NCBI GenBank assembly: GCA_038209965.1
Contig: JBBQXF010000013.1
Span: 1-56,132, forward strand
Length of the DNA stretch: 56,132 nucleotides
Direction of reading: 5' to 3'
Origin: JALONO01 sp038209965
GTDB lineage: Bacteria; Bacteroidota; Bacteroidia; Cytophagales; Thermoflexibacteraceae
A program made the position numbers and the translations under genes. A model generated the notes under the pieces. The model made no database searches. It worked only from the letters and a program-made list of their open reading frames with translations, and was not told the origin of the DNA. Below, piece after piece: positions 1 to 7,861 of the stretch (position 1 is the first letter of the stretch; each line of letters begins with the position of its first letter).

Positions 1-498
1 TGGCCAAGATTTGGTGTAGTGCCACCTTTGTATTTAGAACTAAAGAAATATTTAAGAATCCTTCTTAATCCGCTTAGCCACGCTGATGTTGGTGTACAAA
101 GATACAAAGGAGAGATTAAAAGAGTAATTCAAGTTGTTGAAGCTATTGAAAAGCTCCACAATGAAAACATAATTGAAGTAATTGTTGCTGGAGGAGAAGA
201 AATACAAATTAGGCAAACAAATGCCGCAGGTGATTTATTCAAAGGTATCTATGAACTTTCGGACTCATTGTATAAACTTACTGACCAAACAGGCACAATA
301 AAATACTCGACATTTACAGGTAGAATTATAGGTTGGGAAAAAGTTGCTGCTGTTGGCAATATCACAAATGATAATTTAGGAGGCAATCCGAAAGAAATGG
401 AAAAAAACCACAAAGATTTTATGAAACGTTACCGTTTGACAGGTGCAGCAAACTGGATGGACGACTTGTATAAAACTGACGGAACAAAATTAATCTAA
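1..498 (+). CDS. 3' end of unrecognised AT-rich gene (5' partial)
   Basis: The frame is open from base 1, so the GTG at 19 need not be the start and the gene probably begins outside the window. The visible 165 residues are mostly helical and charged, with a segment reading LLNPLSHAD near the start and a lysine-rich tail ending in TKLI. I see no membrane segment and no catalytic motif I can name. Base composition is clearly more AT-rich than the genes from 0.77 kb on, which suggests it belongs to an acquired segment ending near base 500. I do not recognise the family. That it is coding is supported by the long open frame and an AT-biased third codon position. Confidence 0.6.
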   Translation, partial: WPRFGVVPPLYLELKKYLRILLNPLSHADVGVQRYKGEIKRVIQVVEAIEKLHNENIIEVIVAGGEEIQIRQTNAAGDLFKGIYELSDSLYKLTDQTGTIKYSTFTGRIIGWEKVAAVGNITNDNLGGNPKEMEKNHKDFMKRYRLTGAANWMDDLYKTDGTKLI

Positions 499-773
499 GC
501 AAATGCCAATACTTCACAGTGACACACATTGCCAAGCTGTACCCGTCATCCTCAAGGCTTAAGTCTGTCGGCAAATTATATCTGTATAACCGCTCCACAG
601 ATTGATCAATGTGCGATCGAAAAGAACAACGAAGGCATAAGTCTAGCACTTGGCAAAAAAGCGGCTGACTTGGGTAAACGGAGCTTTGTGCTTGCTATCA
701 AGTTTAGTGCCGCGCAACCCGCCCCACCACCAACTCATTCCCGTTGGCCGTCATTTTAGGTCATTCCGTCCAG
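499..773. other. Intergenic junction, no gene seen
   Basis: Base composition shifts here from AT-rich on the left to the G+C-rich host style on the right. One short open frame exists (529-759) but its residue content looks random. I see no hairpin, IS end or tRNA. Confidence 0.5.
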
Positions 774-1490
774 CTATTTCCGGCCAACCAGCAGCCAATG
801 ATTGTCCACGCTTTCTACCTTGAGGTGGTGGACTCCGTTGCGGTCAAACAATTGGCGCAGGCTCGATTCATCAAATTGTTGGCGGCACTGCGGGTGGGTG
901 TTGCGCCCTTTGGCCACCGATACAAACAGGAACCGGCGGGCCACGCGGCAAAGTTCAGTCGCCACGGCCTCGGGATCAGGGGCGAAATCCAGGATCTGCA
1001 AGGCGGCCACCACGTCAAAGTGCTGCTGGTGGAAGCTGGTCAGGTCGAACGGGGCCGAAAAAATGCTGCGCAAGTTGGCCACTCCCCCGCGCTGCACGGT
1101 CTGCATCAGCTCGGCGTGGCGCTGCTCCGGCTCGATGACGGTGGTCATCAAAAAGGGGAATTCCCCCAGCAATCGCCACAGGAACAGGCCGTGGCCCGCG
1201 TGGAGGTGCAGCAGGTTGTCGGGCCGGATGCCGTTGAGGGCCCCCAACATTTTCTCGTGCAGGGGCACGGGCACCGTTTGTTTGAAACGGTGCATTTTAA
1301 AACCGTGGTGCAGGCCAGCCTCCAGCAGGGTGCTCATTTCTTGCTGGGTCAGTTCCTCAAATTTCTTTTTGGCCAGCGGCTGAACCGGATCGGGGAGATA
1401 CTGGCCGTTTCCGTTCAATAATTTGCCCCGCACATAAGCTGCGGCAAGGCGTGTGTGGTAGCTACCCGGCAGAGTAGGGGGCATGGTCAT
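774..1490 (-). CDS. SAM-dependent methyltransferase-like protein
   Basis: Predicted 238-aa cytosolic protein with a Rossmann-type methyltransferase core. The glycine motif region reads LHLHAGHGLFLW, followed about 20 residues later by an acidic strand end (TTVIEPEQ) that would hold the ribose. A DVVAALQILDFAPDPE block matches the post-motif region of class I methyltransferases. The glycine loop is weaker than the usual GxGxG, so cofactor binding is likely but not certain. I chose the ATG at 1490; the frame continues 30 codons upstream without a convincing start. The substrate is unknown. It stands alone, with the small gene at 1633-1806 upstream on the same strand about 140 bases away. Confidence 0.65.
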   Translation of the reverse strand: MTMPPTLPGSYHTRLAAAYVRGKLLNGNGQYLPDPVQPLAKKKFEELTQQEMSTLLEAGLHHGFKMHRFKQTVPVPLHEKMLGALNGIRPDNLLHLHAGHGLFLWRLLGEFPFLMTTVIEPEQRHAELMQTVQRGGVANLRSIFSAPFDLTSFHQQHFDVVAALQILDFAPDPEAVATELCRVARRFLFVSVAKGRNTHPQCRQQFDESSLRQLFDRNGVHHLKVESVDNHWLLVGRK

Positions 1491-1632
1491 GGAATTTTCA
1501 ATAAAATTAACCGAAAAAACCAAAAGGGCCAAACACAAACGGCAGAAACCAGCGGTTGGGCAACAAAAAGCCCGGCCCAAGGGGCCAGGTCTTTGCGCAT
1601 TAGGAAGTATGCAACACGATGATCATTGACAA

Positions 1633-1806
1633 CTACGGCGCAATTCTTTTCCGCTTGCCGGGTTTGGGCGCGGCACTGGGCACGTTCAGGTCGGACATAT
1701 CATACTTGACCATGACATATTTCTTGTTGCGGTTGATGACCAGCACTTGGTGATTGGCCAGTGCTTCCACAAATTGATCCATAATGGGTAGGGGGTGGTT
1801 TTTCAT
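1633..1806 (-). CDS. Small 57-aa basic protein, divergent from S24 regulator
   Basis: A short frame runs from the ATG at 1806 to a TAG at 1633 and encodes 57 residues. The first half looks folded (MDQFVEALANHQVLVINRNK, then YVMVKYDM). The tail is proline/lysine-rich and ends KPGKRKRIAP, which could bind nucleic acid. Codon use matches the host genes, with G+C at third positions, so it looks like a real gene rather than chance. It is transcribed away from the S24 regulator at 2001, sharing a 194-base AT-rich region with palindromes. I do not recognise the family; a role linked to the regulator is inferred from position only. Confidence 0.55.
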   Translation of the reverse strand: MKNHPLPIMDQFVEALANHQVLVINRNKKYVMVKYDMSDLNVPSAAPKPGKRKRIAP

Positions 1807-1875
1807 GACAGCGGCGCGGTTTTAGGGTGTTTGACTAATTAATATTAACTGATTTATGAAAAAAAGTGGACAAAC

Positions 1876-1892
1876 GCCTCAATTTGTGAGGC
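1876..1892. repeat. Inverted repeat in divergent promoter region
   Basis: GCCTCA and TGAGGC arms are separated by five bases (ATTTG). It lies between the 57-aa gene and the S24 regulator and could be an operator half-site pair. There is no T-run to make it a terminator. Confidence 0.4.
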
Positions 1893-1902
1893 TTAGGCTT
1901 GT

Positions 1903-1918
1903 AAATAATTAATTATTT
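1903..1918. promoter_or_regulatory. Perfect 16-bp AT palindrome, candidate operator
   Basis: AAATAATT followed directly by AATTATTT is an exact palindrome. It lies 83 bases before the S24-type regulator start and 97 bases from the divergent 57-aa gene. A second short palindrome (TTAATATTAA) lies at 1839-1848. LexA- and CI-like regulators normally bind palindromes in their own promoters, so autoregulation is a reasonable inference. AT-rich chance palindromes cannot be excluded. Confidence 0.35.
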
Positions 1919-2000
1919 TCTTACGTTTGCAGGACAAAGATAAATCATTAAAATTGAAAATCAATATTAATTAAATAAATTCAATAAAAATTTTTAATTT

Positions 2001-2780
2001 ATGATGCTCAACCTTGTCAGCCAACGGCTCTCGGAAATTATCGACCAGTTCGCCGAGGGCAACGAAAAACGCTTTGCCGAATCGATTGGGGTCAAACCAG
2101 CCGTCATCAACAACTACACCAAGGGCAAGCAGCAGAGCAAGCCCGGTTTTGAGGTGTTGCAAAAGATTTGCGATACTTATCCAAGCATTAATATTGAGTG
2201 GCTCATCAATGGCAAGGGGCACTTGGTCAAGGGGCGCGACCAGCCCACCGAACGGGTGCTGATCACCACCCAAGACACCAGCGGCAACATCAGCGTGCCG
2301 GTGATCAACCGCCGGGCTGCGGCCAACTACCTGACCGGTTATCAGACCCAGGAATATTTTGAGGAATTGGATGCCATCAACCTGCCCAATGGGTTTGTCC
2401 GGGGCAAACAGTTTTACGCCCTCCAAGTGAGTGGCGACAGCATGGAGCCCACCTTATATGACAATGACTACGTTATTTGCCATTCAGTGGAAAGAGCGGA
2501 CTGGGAATACATCAACGACGGCGAGGTGTGCGTAGTCGCCACCGAAGAGCGGGGGCTGCAGGTCAAGCGGCTCCGCAACCGCTTCAACAGTGGCTACGTG
2601 GCCTGTTTGTCGGACAATAAAAAACATTTGTCCTTCAATTTAAGCACCGATGAATTGCTGGAAATCTGGCGGGTCAGTTGGAAACTATCCACCAACCTTT
2701 CGGACAATTCGGGCCTGTTCGAGAAATTGGCCGAGATCGAGTCGCGGCTCGAGCGGGTGGAGCGGCTCAAAACCCGGTAA
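2001..2780 (+). CDS. XRE-family regulator with S24 (LexA/CI-like) peptidase domain
   Basis: 259-aa cytosolic transcriptional regulator. Residues about 5-70 form a helix-turn-helix of XRE type (KRFAESIGVKPAVINNYTKG). Residues about 95-235 form an S24 signal-peptidase-fold domain with the Ser of GDSMEPTL (S147) and the Lys of QVKRL (K189) as the expected catalytic dyad. The tail (about 240-258) is a short charged coiled coil. In this family RecA-type stimulation causes self-cleavage and derepression; an Ala-rich stretch RAAANY at 105-110 lies where a cleavage site could be. No prophage genes flank it. The ATG at 2001 is followed directly by another ATG, and either may be used. Palindromes upstream suggest autoregulation. 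Confidence 0.85.
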   Translation: MMLNLVSQRLSEIIDQFAEGNEKRFAESIGVKPAVINNYTKGKQQSKPGFEVLQKICDTYPSINIEWLINGKGHLVKGRDQPTERVLITTQDTSGNISVPVINRRAAANYLTGYQTQEYFEELDAINLPNGFVRGKQFYALQVSGDSMEPTLYDNDYVICHSVERADWEYINDGEVCVVATEERGLQVKRLRNRFNSGYVACLSDNKKHLSFNLSTDELLEIWRVSWKLSTNLSDNSGLFEKLAEIESRLERVERLKTR

Positions 2781-2920
2781 ATTTCAGCCAATGGGGTGGT
2801 GCCGGTTTTGTTTGGCTCGGCCCCCGGTTTGACGGTTCAATCGGCCCATTTTTGCCCGCAGTCGGCGGGTGCCGGGCCGTTGCTGCTCCGCTTGCGTTGG
2901 CCAAAGATCAATGCAAGGCC

Positions 2921-3490
2921 CTATTCTTGTCCAATCCACCAGGCCACCACGGCCCAAGTGTCACCGTTGGCCGGATCGGTGTATCGGTGGATGATTTCCC
3001 ATCCATAGCGTTGGTGCGCACCGAGCGATCGCAGGTTGCGCAGGCTCACCTCGGTCACGACCAGATCATAGCGATCCTGCAACTGGTCGCGCATGGCCGC
3101 GTAGAGCTGGCCGATCAGTCCCTGGCCCCGGTGGCCCGCGCCCACGCACACTTGGCCCATCAGGCAATGGCGGTATTGCGTTACCCGCCGGCCGTTGTAA
3201 ATCAAATCACCCACCATCGCCGCAAAAGGGCCCAACAATGGCGATTCGAGCGCAAAATTGGGCGGAGTAGGCAGGCAATAGCCAACTACTTGATCCCCAG
3301 CTTTGGCCACCACCAGCGGCTCAACGGCTTGCAGGGCCTGCAAAAATGCTAGGGGATAAGCAAAACTCAAAAAACCTTGTTCCGGCCAGCCGTGGGGATC
3401 GGTGTTTTCTTGCAGGTTTTGGTGCAATAAATGCCATACGCCCACCACATCGTTGGGTTGGGCGGGGGAAATGGTCAAGGGAATGGTCAT
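2921..3490 (-). CDS. GNAT-family N-acetyltransferase
   Basis: 189-aa soluble protein of the GCN5-related acetyltransferase superfamily, which moves an acetyl group from acetyl-CoA to an amine. The acetyl-CoA binding motif A is visible at about residues 112-132 (GQVCVGAGHRGQGLIGQLY), with the HRGQGLIG pyrophosphate loop. A later ASLRNLRSL-like segment and YGWEI match motif B. The substrate cannot be told. The gene is convergent with the S24 regulator, leaving a 140-base gap, and no promoter partner is close. ATG at 3490 is the only sensible start. Confidence 0.8.
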   Translation of the reverse strand: MTIPLTISPAQPNDVVGVWHLLHQNLQENTDPHGWPEQGFLSFAYPLAFLQALQAVEPLVVAKAGDQVVGYCLPTPPNFALESPLLGPFAAMVGDLIYNGRRVTQYRHCLMGQVCVGAGHRGQGLIGQLYAAMRDQLQDRYDLVVTEVSLRNLRSLGAHQRYGWEIIHRYTDPANGDTWAVVAWWIGQE

Positions 3491-3927
3491 GAAAGTTGGG
3501 TGAAACTAGGGTTAAGATACCCAAATGAAATAGGTTTTCGACTAACTGTAAAATTAACCACTAAAAATCAAGGAAATGGATCCAATTAATGGCCAAATCG
3601 TCCCTATTTAGACAGTTTTGCGCTTTAGCCAACGAGAAAATGGGTATGGAAAAATAATTAATCGTACTAAATGATCCACGAACCGGATCGTACAGAACGT
3701 TGGCAATTGCTGGTCCGCTAAACTTTTAAACACAACCGTTTTTCCATTGAATTATCTACAAACTATAAAAATAGCATCAATCTAAATTGGCTCACCTAAA
3801 ATAGTGACAGCGGCCAACCAAGGTGGATCGCGGATCGCTGGCACTTGGTGATGGCGGTGTCAGCATAAAAATATCGTGGCGTGATCTTGCCTGATTCCGG
3901 CCAAGCGGTTCATTGCGAAGCAAATAC
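3491..3927. other. 437-base gap without a supported gene
   Basis: The stretch is moderately AT-rich near 3540-3800 and has stops in all frames. I see no RNA gene, strong hairpin or transposase remnant. Its left end must hold the promoter of the GNAT gene at 2921-3490. Confidence 0.4.
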
Positions 3928-4482
3928 TTATTTTCGGTATTTTTCAAGATCAATCGTGATGCGTCCAGCGGTGATCAGCGCATTGGGATACTGCGTCTTG
4001 AGTTCGGTGCAGAGCCGGTAAGCCTCGTATTTATAGAAAAAATTGCCTACTTTAACCTTGTAATTGGGCTGTTCATAGGTCAATTCGGGGCGTTCCAGTG
4101 GGAGGGTATAGCGAAGGTTGGTCATCATCCGGTCGGCTTCTTCACGGCTGCCCCCCGAATATACTTGCACCCAAAATCCTTGGGCGAACCGCAAGTTTTT
4201 ATTGTTTTCGGCCATTTCGGCCCGCAGGCGAGTCAGCTCCGGGCCAATGTCGCCGGTGAGCCGGGCCGTATTGGGCGCATTGACCAACACATTGACGGCC
4301 GGATCGGCATTGGGCCGCACTACTGGTGAATATTTGATCCGGTATTGGCTCAAATCCTCTTGGTACTTGCCAGCGGCAGTATTGGCGTTGGGTTGGGTGG
4401 ATTTGCAGCCCTCCAGCCCAAGCATGAACAGGCTGCCCAAAACTAGGGCCGGAACGGTCGGCAGGGAGGTGGTCTTTGACAT
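3928..4482 (-). CDS. SPOR-domain lipoprotein
   Basis: 184-aa envelope protein. The N-terminus is hydrophobic and ends in a lipobox-like LGLEGC, pointing to a lipid-anchored protein. Residues about 105-180 (FWVQVYSGGSREEADRM, later YKVKVGNF) match a SPOR domain, which binds denuded peptidoglycan, often at division sites. The middle 60-100 region is linker with a short helix. The open frame extends to 4491 only through a TTG, so I take the ATG at 4482. It lies downstream of mvaD on the same strand but with a gap of over 300 bases, so it is probably a separate unit. Confidence 0.75.
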   Translation of the reverse strand: MSKTTSLPTVPALVLGSLFMLGLEGCKSTQPNANTAAGKYQEDLSQYRIKYSPVVRPNADPAVNVLVNAPNTARLTGDIGPELTRLRAEMAENNKNLRFAQGFWVQVYSGGSREEADRMMTNLRYTLPLERPELTYEQPNYKVKVGNFFYKYEAYRLCTELKTQYPNALITAGRITIDLEKYRK

Positions 4483-4809
4483 GGTCGGCAATGCTGGTTA
4501 ACTAAATAGCTCCAATGGGCAACTCACCAAAAATACACCAAGATAAAATGATGTTGGCAGTTTTTGTAGTAATAAATTGATTTTCAAAGGTTTGATTTCC
4601 ACTTGCGCAAACCGATTTTGGTTGCGGACAAAAAACTGGCTGGGCCAAGGCAGGGTTTATTTGTTCAATAAAACCCGGCCCGGAGGCAAATCGATTGGCA
4701 AATTTAGCGCTGCCATTGGCCAATTCCAAATGGGGCGCACTACCGCCGCCCGGCCCACCCAACTGCCCGATCAAGCCTGTCGCCCCAGTACTTTGCCGAA
4801 CGCCGCTGT
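4483..4809. other. 327-base gap between SPOR lipoprotein and mvaD
   Basis: I see no supported gene here. Open frames on the minus strand across 4502-4966 overlap the mvaD end in another frame and look like shadows. Confidence 0.4.
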
Positions 4810-5886
4810 TTACAAGCGCACGGGGCCGTCGCCCACCTGATCGTGGATGTAACGGCCATTTTCGCAGAGCGGCGCCAACTCTTCCGCGATGAAGCTTTCC
4901 ACGGCTGGGGCATCGGCCGCTGGGTACAGCAGGTGAACATTCGGCCCAGCATCGAGGGTGAAACAAAGCGGAATGCCAGTAGCTAGGCGGTAGGCCCGGA
5001 TGCTGGCGATCAACGCTAACGTATTGGGGTGCAGTAGGATAAAGGACGGGTTGGAGTTCATCATCAAGCCGTGCAGGGTGAGCGCTTCATTTTCCACCAA
5101 GGTGACAAAAGCGGGAAGATCGCCCGTGCGCATCACCTCCACCAACTGGGCCAAGTGCGTGCGCGCTTGGGTATAGCGCACCTCGGCGTAGGGGTGGCCG
5201 TTCATGAGCGCGTGGCCGGCCCGGCTCGACACGGCTTTCTCGGCCGCACTGACCAACAAAATACTGTCGCGGTACTGCTGAAAAACCGGGTGGATTTGAT
5301 CGCTGGTCAATGGAACCGCAAAATCATCGGAGGCACTGGGCACGGCCGCCGAACCGCCCCAGACCGTCACCCCCCCGTAAATCGACCGGCAGGCACTACC
5401 CGAGGCGAGTCGGGCCAAATGGGAAGCTTTTTGGAAAAACAGGTTGGCTGGGATCGGAACATCGCTGATCACCCGCTCAAGACTGCCGAGGCACAGGGCC
5501 AAAGCCCCCATGCTCGAGGCCGAGGAGGCAATCCCCGCTGAGTGGGGGAACGTGTTGCGTGAGGCCAAGCTGAGGTGCAGGCCATTCAAAAACGGTAACC
5601 GATCTTGGACGGACTCCAAAAACTTGACGATTTTCTGCTTAAATTTTTCGTTGGGCTGGCCCTCAAATTGGAAATCGACCGAAAAGCCAACTTGGCCGGT
5701 CGGTTCGTAATCCAGCGACATTTCGGTGCAAGCTTGGCGCAGGGTAAAACTCAACGAGGGGTTACGGGGCAATTGCTCCCCGTGTTTGCCCCAGTATTTG
5801 ACCAGGGCAATGTTGGAGGGGCATTGCCAAGTGGTGGTTGGCGGGCCGAGCGGCGCGGTAGTGGATTGGGGAGTGGGCAGTTGCAT
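4810..5886 (-). CDS. mvaD: Diphosphomevalonate decarboxylase
   Basis: 358-aa GHMP-superfamily enzyme that converts mevalonate diphosphate to isopentenyl diphosphate with ATP, the last step of the classical mevalonate route. Visible motifs are SNIALVKYWGK at 24-34, the GHMP phosphate loop SAGIASSASSMGALA at 116-130, GSACRSIYGG at 163-172 and LDAGPNVHL at 311-319 with the catalytic Asp at 312. Length is a little over the usual 320-340 because of a short proline-rich N-terminus. The start at 5886 leaves 54 bases to the small membrane gene upstream on the same strand, so the two may be co-transcribed. Its presence indicates isoprenoid synthesis through mevalonate rather than MEP. Confidence 0.93.
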   Translation of the reverse strand: MQLPTPQSTTAPLGPPTTTWQCPSNIALVKYWGKHGEQLPRNPSLSFTLRQACTEMSLDYEPTGQVGFSVDFQFEGQPNEKFKQKIVKFLESVQDRLPFLNGLHLSLASRNTFPHSAGIASSASSMGALALCLGSLERVISDVPIPANLFFQKASHLARLASGSACRSIYGGVTVWGGSAAVPSASDDFAVPLTSDQIHPVFQQYRDSILLVSAAEKAVSSRAGHALMNGHPYAEVRYTQARTHLAQLVEVMRTGDLPAFVTLVENEALTLHGLMMNSNPSFILLHPNTLALIASIRAYRLATGIPLCFTLDAGPNVHLLYPAADAPAVESFIAEELAPLCENGRYIHDQVGDGPVRL

Positions 5887-5940
5887 GGTCTTGTTGGATT
5901 GCGGGGCAAAGTTTGCCCGATTTGTCCAAACGGCAAAACC

Positions 5941-6222
5941 CTACAAGCCGGCATTGCGCAACTTGCCCGCTAATGCAAGTTGCTTTTGGCGATTGGCCTT
6001 ACTGGTTTTGTACCACAAAAACAACACGACCGACATGGCGATGTAGGGCATGGACATGAGGTACAAGATACCCGTGTTGAGGCCAGCCCCAATGCGGGAA
6101 CTCCCCTCGCTGAGGTTACTTTCCACCGATTGGCGGCACATGGCACACTGCGCTTCTGCATCGATAGCCAAACCAAATCCCAAGACGAGAATAAGGGCAG
6201 AAATCCAAAGGATGTGTTTCAT
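5941..6222 (-). CDS. Small membrane protein with CxxC after a signal segment
   Basis: 93-aa protein starting at the ATG at 6222; the frame runs nine codons further upstream but those lie before the natural signal sequence. It has a signal-like hydrophobic segment at about 4-22 ending AEAQ, then CAMC immediately after, a polar stretch, and a second membrane helix at about 50-70 (LYLMSMPYIAMSVVLFLWY) followed by a basic tail. The arrangement suggests a CxxC exposed to the periplasm. I recall similar small proteins in other Bacteroidota but know of no proven function. It lies just upstream of mvaD on the same strand and divergent from the histidine kinase. Confidence 0.7.
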   Translation of the reverse strand: MKHILWISALILVLGFGLAIDAEAQCAMCRQSVESNLSEGSSRIGAGLNTGILYLMSMPYIAMSVVLFLWYKTSKANRQKQLALAGKLRNAGL

Positions 6223-6411
6223 ATCGAAAAAAGCTTTTGTTGAACCCACTGGTTAAGGGCAAAGTTACGCCGGGCAAAATTAGTTTGTACCATTTCAGGC
6301 CGCGATCTGGCCAAATGGCCCAAAATGGCCCGGCCGATTTGGCCCAACAATGCCCGGCCAAGGCCGCAAAATCAAAAAATCTGCCTACATTTACCCTTAA
6401 ATTTTACCATT

Positions 6412-7701
6412 TTGCGCCGTAATACCATCCGTTTTGTCGTTGTATTGGCCACTTTGTCCATCGTGGGCATTGTGACGGTGCAGGTGTATTGGGTGAGCAA
6501 TGCCTATAATTTGGAAGAAAAAGAGCTCAACCAAGGCATTTATATTGCCCTCCAGCGGGTAGCGGAGCAGATTGCGGCCTATAACAAAAGCACCCTGCCG
6601 ACCGAACAAGTGGTGAACCAAGTTTCTTCTGGTTATTTTATAGTCAATGTCAACAATGTAATCGATGTGAGCTTGCTGGAACACTACCTCCGGCGCGAGT
6701 TTGCCAGCCGGAACATTGCGCTGGATTTTGAGTACGGGATCTACAATTGCAGCACTGATAAGATGGTCTATGGCAGTTATGTGGGCAAGGATGGCCGAAA
6801 TACGGTGCCCATGGCCTACTCGGAACTGCCCAAATATGACAAGTTTATCTATTATTTTGGGGTGCAATTTCCCACCAAGGCTTCTTATTTGGTCGCTAAT
6901 CTGGGAATTTGGATCTTCTCATCGATCATCCTGCTGGTCGTGATTGGGTTTTTTGGCTACGCCCTGTTTGTCATCTTGGCCCAAAAACGGTTGGCCGAGA
7001 TCCAAAAAGATTTTATTGACAACATGACCCATGAGTTCCAAACCCCGATTGCCACCATCGCGATTTCGGCCGAGGTGCTGCTCAGGCCCGACATTGCCCA
7101 ACATCCCGAACGGTTGAGCAACTACGCGAACATTGTGCGAAATGAAAGCCAACGCCTTAAAAACCAAGTGGAAAGAGTGCTGCAAATGTCCCGTTTTGAA
7201 CAAGTAAAACCCGAATTATTGCTGGAGCGGGTCGACCTGCACGAAACCATCAAGGAAGCTGTCCAAATTTTTGCGCTGAAGCTCCAAAATGACAAAAACA
7301 ATAAAAAAGAGCCAGTGATTCAGACCGATTTGCAAGCTGATTTTCACCAGGTCACGGCCGACAAAGTTCATTTGGTGAATATTATTTTTAACTTATTGGA
7401 CAATGCGGTCAAATATGCTGACCAAACTCCTCACATCACGATACGCACCAGCAATGAACCCAAACGGGTGTTGCTCACGATCGAGGACAATGGCATCGGG
7501 ATCCCGCCCGAGTTTCGCCATCGTATTTTTGATAAGTTTTTCCGCGTTCCAACCGGTAACTTGCACGCGGTCAAAGGATTTGGCCTCGGGCTTAACTATG
7601 TAAAGAGCATGGCCAAAGCCCACGGTTGGAAGCTTCAAGTGGAAGCGGCCGACGATAAGGGAACGGTATTTAGCATTCTTATGCGCTTGGCCGATGCCTG
7701 A
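6412..7701 (+). CDS. Membrane histidine kinase, orphan
   Basis: 429-aa two-component sensor kinase. There is a membrane helix at about 8-26, a 130-residue periplasmic domain, a second helix at about 166-190, then the HisKA box with the phosphoacceptor in MTHEFQTPIATI (His 207). The N box (NIIFNLLDNAVKYA), G1 (DNGIGI) and G2 (GFGLGLNYV) follow. No ATG is available; I chose the TTG at 6412, giving a start with two arginines before the first helix, as related kinases have. The usual Lys after HEF is Gln here. No response regulator is adjacent, which is unusual because Bacteroidota kinases of this type often sit beside one. The signal sensed is unknown. Confidence 0.88.
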   Translation: MRRNTIRFVVVLATLSIVGIVTVQVYWVSNAYNLEEKELNQGIYIALQRVAEQIAAYNKSTLPTEQVVNQVSSGYFIVNVNNVIDVSLLEHYLRREFASRNIALDFEYGIYNCSTDKMVYGSYVGKDGRNTVPMAYSELPKYDKFIYYFGVQFPTKASYLVANLGIWIFSSIILLVVIGFFGYALFVILAQKRLAEIQKDFIDNMTHEFQTPIATIAISAEVLLRPDIAQHPERLSNYANIVRNESQRLKNQVERVLQMSRFEQVKPELLLERVDLHETIKEAVQIFALKLQNDKNNKKEPVIQTDLQADFHQVTADKVHLVNIIFNLLDNAVKYADQTPHITIRTSNEPKRVLLTIEDNGIGIPPEFRHRIFDKFFRVPTGNLHAVKGFGLGLNYVKSMAKAHGWKLQVEAADDKGTVFSILMRLADA

Positions 7702-7861
7702 GGTGAGGGCTGTGGGCCAATTATTTTGCGATTTGCGCACTGGTGGGGGAGTGCCCAAATGCAATCGGGGCGGTTGGTCGCGCAAAGAACGCGAGCCAGC
7801 CGGCATTTGTCCTAGGGCAGATTTTGCCATTGTTTTGCCCAAAAATAATACCTAAAACTGG

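Noticed and set aside
3025..3032. GCGATCGC (HIP1-like) octamer, also at 33086-33093
   Set aside because: Too few copies were found by eye to claim a HIP1-style repeat; GATCG-type words are simply common here.
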